From the NCBI GenBank assembly GCA_013697045.1, contig JACCXJ010000394.1:1-39972 (forward strand): 39,972 nucleotides of DNA, read 5' to 3'. A program made the position numbers and the translations under genes. This stretch comes from Gammaproteobacteria bacterium (GTDB lineage: Bacteria > Pseudomonadota > Gammaproteobacteria > JACCXJ01). Below, in pieces: positions 1 to 8,854 of the stretch; the stretch's first letter is position 1; each line of letters opens with the position of its first letter. The notes below the pieces were generated by a model. That model had not been told where the DNA came from. It was given only the letters and a program-made list of their open reading frames with translations, and made no database searches.

Positions 1-1
1 G

Positions 2-607
2 GCACTCGCCCACAAAAACCGCATCGTGCACCGGGATCTCAAGCCCCACAACGTGATGATAGCCCGCGACGCCGAGGGACAGGAGACCCCCAAGCTCCTG
101 GACTTCGGGATCGCGAAGGCGGTCGAGCCCGATGGGGCCACGCTTACGTCGACCGGCATGGTGCTCGGCACCCCGCGTTACCTGTCGCCGGAGCAGGCCC
201 AGGGCCTGTCGGTCGATGGGCGCAGCGATCTCTACTCGCTCGGGATCGTCTTCTACGAGATGCTGGTCGGGCGCGTCCCGTTTGACGATCCGTCCATCCC
301 CTCGCTCCTCGTGAAGCACATGGCCGAGCCCCCGCGGCCGCCCTCGGACCTGTGCCCCGGCCTCCCGCCGGCCATCGAGTCGATCGTCCTGCGCCTGCTC
401 GAGAAGGACCCGGCCCGCCGCTTCCAGAGTGCCGAGGACCTGTCCGCGGCCCTCGCGGCTCTCGATCCGGCCGTGCCGGCCGGCAACGCGCCGACGCTTG
501 CGGCAGGTACGATACCGAGCCCCGGGCTCCGCGCCCCGAAGGCGGCGGCGGGCGAGGCTACCATCTCGGACGAGCGGCGAACGACCCGATCGAAAAGTCT
601 CAACTGA
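2..607 (+). CDS. Ser/Thr protein kinase, C-terminal part (5' end outside window)
   Basis: This is the C-terminal part of a Hanks-type Ser/Thr protein kinase; its frame is open from the first bases, so the gene starts upstream of the window. The catalytic loop HRDLKPHN, the DFG motif (DFGIAK), the activation segment ending in GTPRYLSPEQ and the helix-F region DLYSLGIVFYEML are all present in order. The conserved LLEKDPARRF segment closes the kinase fold. About 50 residues rich in Ala, Pro and Thr follow, with no membrane segment or sensor domain, so the protein ends soon after the kinase domain. Family knowledge says it phosphorylates proteins on Ser or Thr; no substrate can be inferred from the neighbours. 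The GTG near position 26 is an internal valine codon, not a start. Confidence 0.9.
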   Translation, partial: ALAHKNRIVHRDLKPHNVMIARDAEGQETPKLLDFGIAKAVEPDGATLTSTGMVLGTPRYLSPEQAQGLSVDGRSDLYSLGIVFYEMLVGRVPFDDPSIPSLLVKHMAEPPRPPSDLCPGLPPAIESIVLRLLEKDPARRFQSAEDLSAALAALDPAVPAGNAPTLAAGTIPSPGLRAPKAAAGEATISDERRTTRSKSLN

Positions 608-1001
608 AAATGGTCTCGAATAACGTTCAGGCTAACCACTGCTCGATACAATCGATATTGTTGTAGCTCAGAACAGTGACCCGCCCTTTGATGTGGCCGC
701 AGTCGTTCTAGAAGAAGATACGGCGTTAATACTTAGATCCTTACTTTCCAAATGCTGAACACAACAACTCGAACAAATTCTATTCATACGCAAATTCAAT
801 AAGCTTTCAGCACCAGCTTGTTCCCTCCCCCTGGCAGGGGGAGGGCCAGGGTGGGGGTTGAGCGCTGCGGGCTGCGTCATTCCGATTGGACGCGCTCGAC
901 CCCATCCTATCCTTCCCCCTTCCAGGGGAAAGGGACAACGAATTTCAAATGTCTTTGGCTAGGGTTTACTCTGACTCCGAACTACGGACCCCGGAACTAC
1001 G
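608..1001. other. Intergenic stretch with palindromic repeats
   Basis: No convincing gene is seen between the kinase and trmJ. The first part is AT-richer than its surroundings. It has a short open plus-strand frame without a start (about 634-755, ending SKC), which may be a gene fragment. The second part holds C/G-rich palindromic repeats at 823-845 and, less perfectly, about 910-932. Confidence 0.5.
823..845. repeat. C/G-rich palindromic intergenic repeat
   Basis: An 11-base arm at 823-833 pairs perfectly with 835-845 around a single base. It is followed by a GGGTGGGGGTTGAG tail. A weaker relative lies at about 910-932, and a similar sequence sits inside hsdM at about 22213-22263. It resembles the short dispersed repeats common between genes of GC-rich proteobacteria. 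No transposase is attached. Confidence 0.6.
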
Positions 1002-1772
1002 TCAACCTGACCCCTTTTCCCGCCCCTGAACGGCGGCGAGGAAGCCGCGCAGGATGTTCAATTCGTTCTGGTCGAGACGGGCGCGGTTGAACAGGCGTTT
1101 CAGACGGTGCATCAGCCGGCCCGGCTTCGCCCGGTCCAGGAACCCGACCGCCACCAGGGCCTCTTCCAGATGGGTGTAGAGCTGCTCGAGCTGCTCGGCG
1201 GTGGCGGAACGCGCCTCCGTCCGCGGGCTCATCGGCCCCTCGTCCAGGGCGGCCTGCCGGACCTCGTAGGCCATGATCTGGACCGCGGCCGCGAGGTTCA
1301 GCGAGCTGAAATCCGGCGCAGTGGGGATGCACACCATGAGCTGGCAGCTCTCGATCTCGGTATTGGCGAGCCCGGAATGCTCCGGCCCGAACACCAGGGC
1401 CACCTCCCCGTGCCGCGCGGCGTCGAGGACCTCTGTCGCCGCCGCGCGCGGGCCGGCCTCGGGCCAGGCAATGCCGCGCCGCCGGGCGCTCGTGCCGACG
1501 ACCAGGCCGGAACCCGCGAGGGCCTCGGGCAGAGACGCATGCACGCCGGCATGGTATAAAACGTCGTCGGCACCCGCGGCCATGGCCGTGGCCTCGGCCG
1601 AGGGGAAGCGGCTCGGGGCGACTAGGCACAGGCGCGTGAGGCCCATGGTCTTCATCGCCCGGGCACACGCCCCGATGTTGCCGGGGTGGGTCGGCCGGAC
1701 CAGGACGACCCGCACCCTCGACAAGGGCCCAGGCCCGATCGACGCCGCACCCGCGGAGCTGCTCAGAGACAC
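1002..1772 (-). CDS. trmJ: tRNA (cytidine/uridine-2'-O-)-methyltransferase TrmJ
   Basis: TrmJ is a SPOUT-fold methyltransferase that uses SAM to 2'-O-methylate position 32 of several tRNAs. The N-terminal strand VRVVLVRPTHPGNIG and the segment ARAMKTMGL match the family start. The SAM-knot motifs LVFGPEHSGLAN and IPTAPDFSSLNLAAAVQ are intact. A C-terminal helical extension (LEEALVAVGFLDR, then MHRLKRLFNRA) fits the TrmJ subfamily. The start is uncertain. GTG at 1772 gives 256 residues, and TTG at 1724 would match the E. coli length better; no strong ribosome-binding site favours either. The gene is divergent from suhB, whose ATG lies 3 bases away, so the two must share or overlap promoter signals. 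This trmJ-suhB neighbourhood is common in gammaproteobacteria. Confidence 0.92.
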   Translation of the reverse strand: MSLSSSAGAASIGPGPLSRVRVVLVRPTHPGNIGACARAMKTMGLTRLCLVAPSRFPSAEATAMAAGADDVLYHAGVHASLPEALAGSGLVVGTSARRRGIAWPEAGPRAAATEVLDAARHGEVALVFGPEHSGLANTEIESCQLMVCIPTAPDFSSLNLAAAVQIMAYEVRQAALDEGPMSPRTEARSATAEQLEQLYTHLEEALVAVGFLDRAKPGRLMHRLKRLFNRARLDQNELNILRGFLAAVQGREKGSG

Positions 1773-1775
1773 ACT

Positions 1776-2573
1776 ATGCACCCAATGCTCAACATCGCCG
1801 TCCGTGCCGCGCGCCGCGGGGGGGACATTATCGTGAGGCACGTCGATCGCGTGCAAGGGCTGAAGATCGACACCAAGAGCCGCCACGACTATGTGAGCGA
1901 GGTGGACAGGCTGGTCGAGGCGGCCATCATCGACACCCTGCGCAAGGCCTACCCGGACCACGGCATCCTCGCCGAGGAGAGCGGCCTAGAGGGTCCCGAG
2001 GACTGCCTGTGGGTCATCGACCCGCTAGACGGGACCACCAACTTCCTGCACGGCTTTCCGCAGTTCGCGGTGTCTATCGCCTTCAAGCGCAAGGGCGTCT
2101 TGGAGCAGGCGGTGGTCTATGACCCCTTGCGCGGGGAGCTTTTTACCGCCACCCGCGGCGAGGGCGCCATGCTCGACGACCGCCGGATCCGGGTGAGCAA
2201 CCGCGCCGGCCTCGAGGGCGCCCTCATCGGCACCGGTTTCCCGTTTCGCGGCCTGGAGCGCCTCGACGCCTACCTCGCGGCCCTCAAGGCCGTGATCCCC
2301 GTGAGCGCGGGGATCCGGCGGGCCGGCGCCGCGGCCCTGGACCTGGCCTATGTGGCCTCCGGGAGGCTCGATGGGTTTTGGGAGCTGGGGCTCAAGGAAT
2401 GGGACATGGCGGCCGGCGCGCTCCTGATCGTGGAGGCCGGTGGCCTCGTCAGCGACGTCCTCGACCGCTACGACTATCTCACGAGTGGCAACATCGTCGC
2501 GGGCAGCCCCCGGGTCCACCGCGACCTCTTGAAGACCCTCGACCCGTTCCTGCTTTCCGGACCCCTCGCCTAA
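1776..2573 (+). CDS. suhB: Inositol-1-monophosphatase family protein SuhB
   Basis: SuhB hydrolyses inositol monophosphates and in E. coli also acts in rRNA transcription antitermination. The protein (265 residues) starts MHPMLNIAVRAAR, nearly identical to the E. coli start, which decides the ATG at 1776. The metal-binding motifs are visible in order: EESG near residue 67, DPLDGTTNF (about 84-92) and EWDMAAGALL near 210. The length is typical. It is divergent from trmJ with almost no spacer. The family includes fructose-1,6-bisphosphatase-like and PAP-phosphatase members, but the N-terminal sequence points to SuhB. Confidence 0.95.
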   Translation: MHPMLNIAVRAARRGGDIIVRHVDRVQGLKIDTKSRHDYVSEVDRLVEAAIIDTLRKAYPDHGILAEESGLEGPEDCLWVIDPLDGTTNFLHGFPQFAVSIAFKRKGVLEQAVVYDPLRGELFTATRGEGAMLDDRRIRVSNRAGLEGALIGTGFPFRGLERLDAYLAALKAVIPVSAGIRRAGAAALDLAYVASGRLDGFWELGLKEWDMAAGALLIVEAGGLVSDVLDRYDYLTSGNIVAGSPRVHRDLLKTLDPFLLSGPLA

Positions 2574-2880
2574 CCCGCATTTCTCACCACCACGCTGCTG
2601 CGACCGCCGAGGCGCCGGAGTGGTGAGCGATCCGGGCTGGCGCCTCACGACCCCTCACCCGCGCCGACTGGATTCAAGCATTCGTCCCCAGGACCGCTAA
2701 GAACAACGCACCGACCTGCTCCCCGCGAAAGGACTCGCAGGAAGCCACGGTGTAGGTAGGGATACTCCCTGTCCAGGGATGGACCCCCACCCTCCCGGCT
2801 ACTGCCCTTCTCTCCCCACCCCCGCGATCCACCGGGATCCCGCGATCCCACCCAACCCGAGCACGTGACCCGGCGCCCGC
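2574..2880. other. Intergenic stretch between convergent genes
   Basis: No gene is seen. Just after suhB there is an 8-bp perfect inverted repeat (2583-2590 with 2620-2627, CTCACCAC/GTGGTGAG). Its loop is long and no T-run follows, so it is only a weak terminator candidate. The rest is GC-rich without recognisable features. Confidence 0.4.
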
Positions 2881-4230
2881 CTAGCCGGGTGCCCTCGGCC
2901 CCGATCCCACGCCCTCGGCGGCGATGCGCGCGCGCCAGGCGCGGCTCTGGCCCAGGATGGCCTCCACATCGAGCGTCGTGAAGCCCCGCGCCGCGAGCAA
3001 CCGCCGCCCGGCGACCCACACATCGGTCACGCACTCCCGGCCGGCGGCATAGACGATCTGGGAGATGGGGTCGTAGACCGGCTCGGTATCGATGCCGCCG
3101 AGATCGATGGCCACAAGATCGGCGGCCTTGCCCGGCAGGAGCGAGCCGGTGAGGCCCTCCATCCCCAGCGCCCGGGCGCCGGCTAGGGTAGCCATGTGCA
3201 GGGCCCGCGCTGCCGGGACGGCACGCGCCTCGCCGGCCTGGGCCTTGGCGAGCAAGGCCGCGGTGCGCATCTCGTTCAACAGGTCCAGGCGGTTGTTGCT
3301 GGCCGCGCCATCGGTGCCGAGCGCCACGTTCACCCCGGCAGCCTGCAAGGCGTGCACGGGACAGAAACCGCTCGCGAGCTTCAGGTTCGAGCTGGGGCAG
3401 TGGATCACGTGCACGCCGTGCTCGGCGACCAGGGCGATGTCGCTAGAGTCGAGCGCGGTCATGTGCACCGCTTGCAGGCGGGGGGACAGGAGCCCGAGCC
3501 GCTTCAGGCGCACGAGCGGCCGCTCGCCGCTTGCCGCGAGCGCCTCATCGACCTCGCGGGCGGTCTCGTGGACGTGCATCTGGATGGGGACATCGAGCTC
3601 CTCGGCGAGCGCCGACACCCTTTGCAATGCATCGTCCGAGACCGTGTAGGGCGCGTGCGGGGCGAAGGCCGTGCGCACCAGGGGATGGCCGCGATAGGCA
3701 TCGTAGACCGCTGTGCCCTTGCTGAAGTATTCGTCGGTGTCTCGCGCCCAGGGGGTCGGGAACTCGATGACGATGAGCCCGGCCGTGATCCGCATGCCGA
3801 CCTCGGCCGCCACCGCCGCGCCCTGGTCGGGGAAGAAGAACATGTCGTTGAAACAAGTCGTGCCCCCTGCGATCATCTCCGCGATCGCATGCCGCATCCC
3901 GTCGCGCACGAACTCCGGGTCCACGAACCGGCGCTCGGCAGGCCAGATGTGATGCTCGAGCCAGTCCATGAGCGCCAGATCGTCGGCCAGCCCGCGGAAC
4001 AGGACCATGGGGGCGTGGACATGGGCATTCACCAGCCCCGGGATCAGGGCATGGCGATCCAGGAGCTGTATCTCGCGGGCTCGATAGCGCGCCGCGGCGC
4101 GTGCGCTCGGCAGGACGTCGACGATCCGGCCGCCATGAACCGCGAGCGCATGGTCGGGGTAGACCGCGCCCTCGGGCTCGACGGGAATGACCCAGCGGGC
4201 GTGCAGGAGGAGGTCGATGGGCGTGGTCAT
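2881..4230 (-). CDS. mtaD: Amidohydrolase, 5-methylthioadenosine/S-adenosylhomocysteine deaminase type
   Basis: This is a metal-dependent amidohydrolase of the TRZ/ATZ branch (449 residues). The metal ligands are visible: HVH at residues 70-72 (NAHVHAPM), a second histidine in QMHVHE (219-222) and the aspartate of GTDGAAS (307). [12 protein letters not shown] (about 277-288) is typical of MTA/SAH deaminases. Family members deaminate 5-methylthioadenosine, S-adenosylhomocysteine or related adenosines. Its gene is divergent from mtnA across a 79-bp spacer, which supports a role in methylthioadenosine salvage. In Pseudomonas, MTA is deaminated to methylthioinosine before phosphorolysis. No methylthioinosine phosphorylase gene is seen nearby. 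The exact substrate is inferred from context; guanine or chlorohydrolase-like members remain possible. Confidence 0.85.
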   Translation of the reverse strand: MTTPIDLLLHARWVIPVEPEGAVYPDHALAVHGGRIVDVLPSARAAARYRAREIQLLDRHALIPGLVNAHVHAPMVLFRGLADDLALMDWLEHHIWPAERRFVDPEFVRDGMRHAIAEMIAGGTTCFNDMFFFPDQGAAVAAEVGMRITAGLIVIEFPTPWARDTDEYFSKGTAVYDAYRGHPLVRTAFAPHAPYTVSDDALQRVSALAEELDVPIQMHVHETAREVDEALAASGERPLVRLKRLGLLSPRLQAVHMTALDSSDIALVAEHGVHVIHCPSSNLKLASGFCPVHALQAAGVNVALGTDGAASNNRLDLLNEMRTAALLAKAQAGEARAVPAARALHMATLAGARALGMEGLTGSLLPGKAADLVAIDLGGIDTEPVYDPISQIVYAAGRECVTDVWVAGRRLLAARGFTTLDVEAILGQSRAWRARIAAEGVGSGPRAPG

Positions 4231-4309
4231 CCTATTGATGAGACGGGCCCCTAGGTCGAGGTACTATGGGCCGAGATTCTATAGCAACCACCGGAGATCT
4301 CGCGAGAGC

Positions 4310-5371
4310 ATGATCGCCAACCGACACGAGACGGTACCCGACCGGGTACGGGCGCTCCTGTGGCGCGACGGGGGGCTCGGGCTGCTCGACCAGCGCCTCT
4401 TGCCCCAGCGCCTCGAGTACCTGTGGCTGTCGCATCCCGCCGAGGTCGCGGACGCGATCCGCCGGATGGTCGTGCGCGGGGCGCCGGCCATCGGCATCAC
4501 CGCCGCCTATGGCGTCGTGCTCGCCGCGCGCGCGGCCTACGCCCGCAGCGGGGAGCGCTGGCGAGAGGAGCTCGGCACCGATCTGGACGCGTTGCGCGCG
4601 GCCCGGCCCACGGCCGTGAACCTCGCCTGGGCCCTCCGGCGCATGGAGGCGCGGTGCGGCAGGCAGAGCGGCGATCCGGAACCGGTTCTGCTCGCCGAGG
4701 CGCAGGCGATCCACGCTGAGGACATCGCCGCCAACCGGCGCATGGGCGAGCTGGGTGCCGCGTTCCTCGGGGCAGGCTCGCGCGCCATGACCCACTGCAA
4801 CGCCGGCTCGCTCGCGACCGGGGGTTTCGGCACGGCCCTCGGGGTCATCCGCAGCGCCTGGGCAGGCAGGGCGCTGACCAAGGTCTATGCCGCCGAGACC
4901 CGACCGTGGTTGCAAGGGGCGCGACTCACCGCTTGGGAATTGCGTGAGGACGGCGTGCCGGCGACCCTCCTTGCGGACGGCGCGGCGGCCGATCTCATGC
5001 GCCGGGGGCTCATCGATTGGGTGATCGTCGGGGCCGACCGGATCGCGGCCAACGGCGATGTCGCCAACAAGATCGGGACCTACGGCCTGGCGCTCGCCGC
5101 CCGCGCCCACGGGGTACGGTTTATGGTCGCGGCCCCGGTCTCGACCATCGACCTCGAAACCCCCGATGGCGGCGCCATCCCCATCGAGGAACGCCCGGCC
5201 GAGGAACTGCTGGCTTTGGGCGGACAACGGGTGGCGCCCGAGGGCATCGATGTCTGGAACCCGGTCTTCGACATCACCCCCGCCGCACTCATTGATGTGC
5301 TCGTGACCGAGCGGGGCGTGCTCGAAGCGCCGGGCCGGCTCGGCATCGCGGCGCTCTGCCAAGCCGCGTGA
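4310..5371 (+). CDS. mtnA: Methylthioribose-1-phosphate isomerase MtnA
   Basis: MtnA converts 5-methylthioribose-1-phosphate to the ribulose form in the methionine salvage pathway. The protein (353 residues) shows RGAPAIG (56-62), [19 protein letters not shown] with the catalytic Cys at 162, [16 protein letters not shown] and VGADRI with the catalytic Asp at 242, then [11 protein letters not shown]. These positions match characterised MtnA enzymes and separate it from eIF2B-type regulators. The ATG at 4310 is chosen because it gives a normal-length protein; the frame is open 41 codons further upstream but that part shows no homology. It is divergent from the MtaD-like deaminase, so both probably serve the same pathway. 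Confidence 0.95.
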   Translation: MIANRHETVPDRVRALLWRDGGLGLLDQRLLPQRLEYLWLSHPAEVADAIRRMVVRGAPAIGITAAYGVVLAARAAYARSGERWREELGTDLDALRAARPTAVNLAWALRRMEARCGRQSGDPEPVLLAEAQAIHAEDIAANRRMGELGAAFLGAGSRAMTHCNAGSLATGGFGTALGVIRSAWAGRALTKVYAAETRPWLQGARLTAWELREDGVPATLLADGAAADLMRRGLIDWVIVGADRIAANGDVANKIGTYGLALAARAHGVRFMVAAPVSTIDLETPDGGAIPIEERPAEELLALGGQRVAPEGIDVWNPVFDITPAALIDVLVTERGVLEAPGRLGIAALCQAA

Positions 5372-5416
5372 GGTCAGCCGCCAGCGGATACTTCACCACC
5401 GATGGCCCAAAAGTGA

Positions 5417-7615
5417 TTGAAGCCAATAGTGATTAAGCTTGCAGAAGTCTCGACTGCCGGGTCCTCGGCCCAGCCGAAAACACCGCGCGCCATGGCCTTC
5501 ACTTCACAGCCGCTTCACGCCGACGCCGAGGTGATGCGCAGGGCTGCGGCGCTCATCGAGACCCACGATCTCGGCCCGGCCGGCGGCGCACACGGCCGGG
5601 CGGCGGCGGAGACCCTGGCCGGGATCGCGCCCGATCCCGAGGCCCTCGCGGCCGCCCTGCTTCTCCCCGCCCTCGAGGACGGGTGCCTGGACCTCGGTAC
5701 CATCGAGAAACGGGTCGGGACAGAGACGGCACGCCTCGTCGCATCGGCGGCGCGCATCGCGGTGCTCAAGGACTACCGGCCGCTCGGCCATGAGCACGGC
5801 GAGACGCGCCGGTTACGTGACATGCTGCTGGCTATCGTCGAAGACCCGCGCGGCCTGTTGATCCGCCTGGCCGATCAGCTCGTGCGCCTGGGTATCGCCT
5901 CCACCCTCGACGCCGCGACCCGCCGCCGGCTCGGCGAGGACACGCTCGCGGTGTTCGCACCACTCGCGGGCCGGCTCGGTGTGTGGCAGCTCAAATGGCA
6001 GCTCGAAGACGCCTCCTTGCGCTACGTAGAGCCCGCGGGTTTCGACCAGATATCCAAGGCCCTCAAGCGCCCGCAACCCGAGCGCGAACGCTACATCGCA
6101 AGGGTCGTCACCGACCTTCGGCGCGAGCTTTCGGTGGCCGGCATCCCAGCCAAGGTCACCGGCCGATCCAAACACGCCTACAGCATCTGGAACAAGATGC
6201 GGCACAAGGGCATCGGATTCGATCAGGTTCACGATCTTTTGGCGGTGCGCATCCTGGTCAACCAGATAGCCGACTGTTACGCCGCCCTCGGACAGGTCCA
6301 CGGCCTGTGGCGGCAGGTCCGGGAAGAGTTCGACGATTACATCGCCAAGCCCAAAGCGAACGGCTACCGTTCACTCCACACCGCCGTCCTGGGTCCCGAC
6401 GACCAGGTCATGGAGGTGCAGGTCCGCACCCACGCCATGCACCGCGACGCCGAGCTGGGGGTGGCCGCGCATTGGCGCTACAAGGAAGGCGGTGGCGCGG
6501 GGGGCGATTGGATCACCTGGCTCAAGGGGTTTCTTGCTGCCGACGACACGGATGACAGCGACTCGGGTGCGGGCGGCACCATCGCTCCCGAGGGGATTCT
6601 CGAGCATGTCAGGACCGAGGCGCTCAGGGCCCATGTCTACGTCTTGACCCCCAAGGGCCGGGTCATCGAGCTGCCCCACGGGGCGACGGCCCTGGATTTC
6701 GCCTACGCGGTCCACACCGAGGTTGGCCATCGCTGCCGCGGCGCCAAGGCCGATGGGGCCATGGTGCCCCTTGCCGAGCCCCTGCAGAGCGGGCAAGTGA
6801 TCGAGGCCATGACCGCCCGCCACGGCACGCCGAGCCGGGACTGGCTCAATCCGGCCCGTGGGTTTCTGAAGACCGGAGCGGCGCGAGCCAAGGTGCGGCA
6901 CTGGTTCAAAGTACGCGACCACGACCGACACCTGAGCGCGGGCCGCGTCCTCCTGGAACGCGAGCGTCGCCGCCTGGGGCTGGCGGAGGTCGATATGGCG
7001 GCCACGGCGCGGCACTTCGGCCTGAAGACGCCACACGATCTCTTGGCCGCCCTGGGCCGCGGCGACCTCAGTCCGGGACAGATCGAGCATTGGCTGGGCA
7101 GACCGGCATCGCCGCCCGCGGCGAGCCTGTCGAGCCCGTGTCTGGAGCGACTCCGGCCGGCCCCCGCCATGCCCGTCGAGGTCCTCGGGATCAACAACCT
7201 CCTCACGCGCTTCGCCGGCTGCTGCAAACCAGTGCCCGACGACCCGATCCGGGGCTACATCACCCAGGGCCAGGGCATCACCATTCACCGCCTCGAGTGC
7301 GCCAATCTCGGGCGGCTCGCCGAGGGCCGTCCCGACCGGCTCATCGACGTCGCCTGGGGCCTGCACCGAGGCCGGTGCTACCGCGCCGAGATCATGGTGG
7401 ACGCCGACGACCGGCGCGGCCTCCTGCGCGATGTCTCGGACGCCGTCACGGGTGAGCACATCGAGATCCTGGCCGTCAACACCCACTCCGACCGCAGCAC
7501 CGAAACAGCCCGCATGACCTTCGTGGTCGAGATCGAGAGCGCCGAGCAACTCGATCGCGCCATCCGCCGCGTCACCTCCGTCCCGGCCGTGCTGCGCGCC
7601 TCACGGAAGCGCTGA
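5417..7615 (+). CDS. relA: GTP pyrophosphokinase RelA (monofunctional (p)ppGpp synthetase)
   Basis: This long RelA/SpoT-family protein makes (p)ppGpp in the stringent response. The N-terminal HD region is degenerate: where hydrolases read HDxxED it has LPALED (about residues 84-89), so hydrolase activity is probably absent. The synthetase domain is intact, with GRSKHAYSIWNKM (249-261), KPKANGYRSLHT and EVQVRTHAMHRDAELG. The EFDD sequence at 304-307 is the ExDD signature of monofunctional RelA, in contrast to RxKD in SpoT. A TGS domain (VYVLTPKGRVIELP) lies in the middle, a conserved cysteine segment (FAGCCKPVPDD) follows, and an ACT domain ends the protein. The start is uncertain: TTG at 5417 gives 732 residues, while ATG at 5492 removes 25 poorly conserved ones. 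Confidence 0.93.
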   Translation: MKPIVIKLAEVSTAGSSAQPKTPRAMAFTSQPLHADAEVMRRAAALIETHDLGPAGGAHGRAAAETLAGIAPDPEALAAALLLPALEDGCLDLGTIEKRVGTETARLVASAARIAVLKDYRPLGHEHGETRRLRDMLLAIVEDPRGLLIRLADQLVRLGIASTLDAATRRRLGEDTLAVFAPLAGRLGVWQLKWQLEDASLRYVEPAGFDQISKALKRPQPERERYIARVVTDLRRELSVAGIPAKVTGRSKHAYSIWNKMRHKGIGFDQVHDLLAVRILVNQIADCYAALGQVHGLWRQVREEFDDYIAKPKANGYRSLHTAVLGPDDQVMEVQVRTHAMHRDAELGVAAHWRYKEGGGAGGDWITWLKGFLAADDTDDSDSGAGGTIAPEGILEHVRTEALRAHVYVLTPKGRVIELPHGATALDFAYAVHTEVGHRCRGAKADGAMVPLAEPLQSGQVIEAMTARHGTPSRDWLNPARGFLKTGAARAKVRHWFKVRDHDRHLSAGRVLLERERRRLGLAEVDMAATARHFGLKTPHDLLAALGRGDLSPGQIEHWLGRPASPPAASLSSPCLERLRPAPAMPVEVLGINNLLTRFAGCCKPVPDDPIRGYITQGQGITIHRLECANLGRLAEGRPDRLIDVAWGLHRGRCYRAEIMVDADDRRGLLRDVSDAVTGEHIEILAVNTHSDRSTETARMTFVVEIESAEQLDRAIRRVTSVPAVLRASRKR

Positions 7616-7621
7616 GCGTTA

Positions 7622-7639
7622 CGCGAGCCGGGGCTCGCG
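7622..7639. terminator. Possible hairpin after relA
   Basis: A 7-bp GC-rich stem (CGCGAGC with GCTCGCG) closes a 4-base loop a few bases after the relA stop. No T-run follows, so if it acts in termination it is not a classic intrinsic terminator. Confidence 0.3.
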
Positions 7640-7862
7640 CTCAATGTCGTACCCCTCAAATCACCTACGACCCGTCTTTGTAAGCTTTCCGAGCAAGCGA
7701 TGTAACCTTTACCGCCCATGCGCTCCATTGGATGCTTCGACGGTACCAGACATAACGCTGGAATCAATGGCTTAAGGGTCGCGTTTCACGTGGCATAAAC
7801 GTTGTTGCGATCCGAATCTACAAGCGCAGTTTGTTTTAGACTACTCAAGTTGGAGGACGATC

Positions 7863-8363
7863 ATGCATACCAAATCGACTAGCACGCGCCTCGGCGAAGA
7901 GATGGGCGAGAGGATGGCCACCAGTTCAGAGCCGGTTAAACCAGCTACCGGACAACCAACCGGCCAGGAAGGCGTAGACATCGTAGGTGCACGGGACTTT
8001 AGTTCAGGGCCTGGTCCGGAGATTATGGCCGCGGACACCCTGGAGGGCGATACCGTCGTCAACAGGCAGGGCGAGACGCTCGGCGAAATCGAGCATATCA
8101 TGATCGACGTACCGCGAGGGCGGGTGGCTTATGCCGTGCTATCGTTCGGTGGGATCCTTGGGATCGGGGATAAGCTATTTGCGATTCCCTGGAGCGCCTT
8201 TACGCTCGATGCGGGTAATCATACCTTTATCCTGGATGTCCCCGAACAGCGTTTGAGGGATGCACCTGGATTCGACAAAGACCATTGGCCTGCGATGGCC
8301 GACGAACGCTGGGCGAGCGAGGTTCATTCCTATTACCATGCTCGCCCGTATTGGGGGCAGTAA
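7863..8363 (+). CDS. PRC-barrel domain protein
   Basis: This is a 166-residue protein with a ribosome-binding site (TTGGAGGA) placed 6 bases before the ATG. The N-terminal 50 residues are hydrophilic and low in structure. A PRC-barrel fold follows, visible as DTLEGDTVVNRQGETLGEIEH and then VAYAVLSFGGILGIGDKLFAIPW (about residues 57-120). PRC-barrel domains occur in RimM, in photosynthetic reaction-centre H subunits and in many small stress-associated bacterial proteins. The stand-alone form here is of the last kind, and no specific function can be given. It precedes a small basic protein on the same strand. Confidence 0.85.
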   Translation: MHTKSTSTRLGEEMGERMATSSEPVKPATGQPTGQEGVDIVGARDFSSGPGPEIMAADTLEGDTVVNRQGETLGEIEHIMIDVPRGRVAYAVLSFGGILGIGDKLFAIPWSAFTLDAGNHTFILDVPEQRLRDAPGFDKDHWPAMADERWASEVHSYYHARPYWGQ

Positions 8364-8437
8364 CCCTTGCGCGGTGTCTGGATATCCATAGTACCGGAGA
8401 ATGCCCTTCGTTAGGCTTCGAAGAAGAGGACGTGTTT

Positions 8438-8740
8438 ATGCCGAGAGGTGATAAATCGAAGTATACGGACAAGCAGAAGCGGCAGGCTCAGCATATTGAA
8501 GAGGGCTACGAGCAACGCGGCGTACCGGAAGAGGAAGCCGAACGCCGCGCGTGGGCCACCGTCAACAAAACATCGGGGGGCGGAAGGAAGAGCGGATCGG
8601 GTAGAGGCAAGCCCACCAACAAAGGTCCGACCAGGAAAGGTGGCCGGTTGGGCGGTGCCGCGTCGGCCGCTCGCCCGGCGGCGGCGCGGTCTGCCTCCGC
8701 CAAGAAGGCGGCAGCGACGCGCGCGAGCCGGGCCAAATAG
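8438..8740 (+). CDS. Small basic protein, family often labelled plasmid stabilization protein
   Basis: This is a 100-residue protein starting MPRGDKSKYTDKQKRQ, with the ribosome-binding site AAGAAGAGGA upstream of the ATG at 8438. The conserved core GVPEEEAERRAWATVNK is followed by a Lys/Gly/Arg/Ala-rich tail of about 50 residues that looks like a disordered nucleic-acid-binding tail. Proteins with this core are often labelled plasmid stabilization protein, but I know of no experimental basis for that name. The gene lies 74 bases after the PRC-barrel gene on the same strand and may be co-transcribed. Confidence 0.8.
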   Translation: MPRGDKSKYTDKQKRQAQHIEEGYEQRGVPEEEAERRAWATVNKTSGGGRKSGSGRGKPTNKGPTRKGGRLGGAASAARPAAARSASAKKAAATRASRAK

Positions 8741-8854
8741 CAAGACGATACTTGTGCCCATGCGAGGCCGCGCCACACCTAGGGACCCCACATTCGTAAT
8801 CCGGTTCGACGATACGCCACCGCCCGCCGTGCAGGGCGTGCCGGTCTTGGTGGC

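Noticed and set aside
4232-7549. Long minus-strand frames opposite mtnA and relA
   Set aside because: They are shadows of mtnA and relA, which match their families along their full length.
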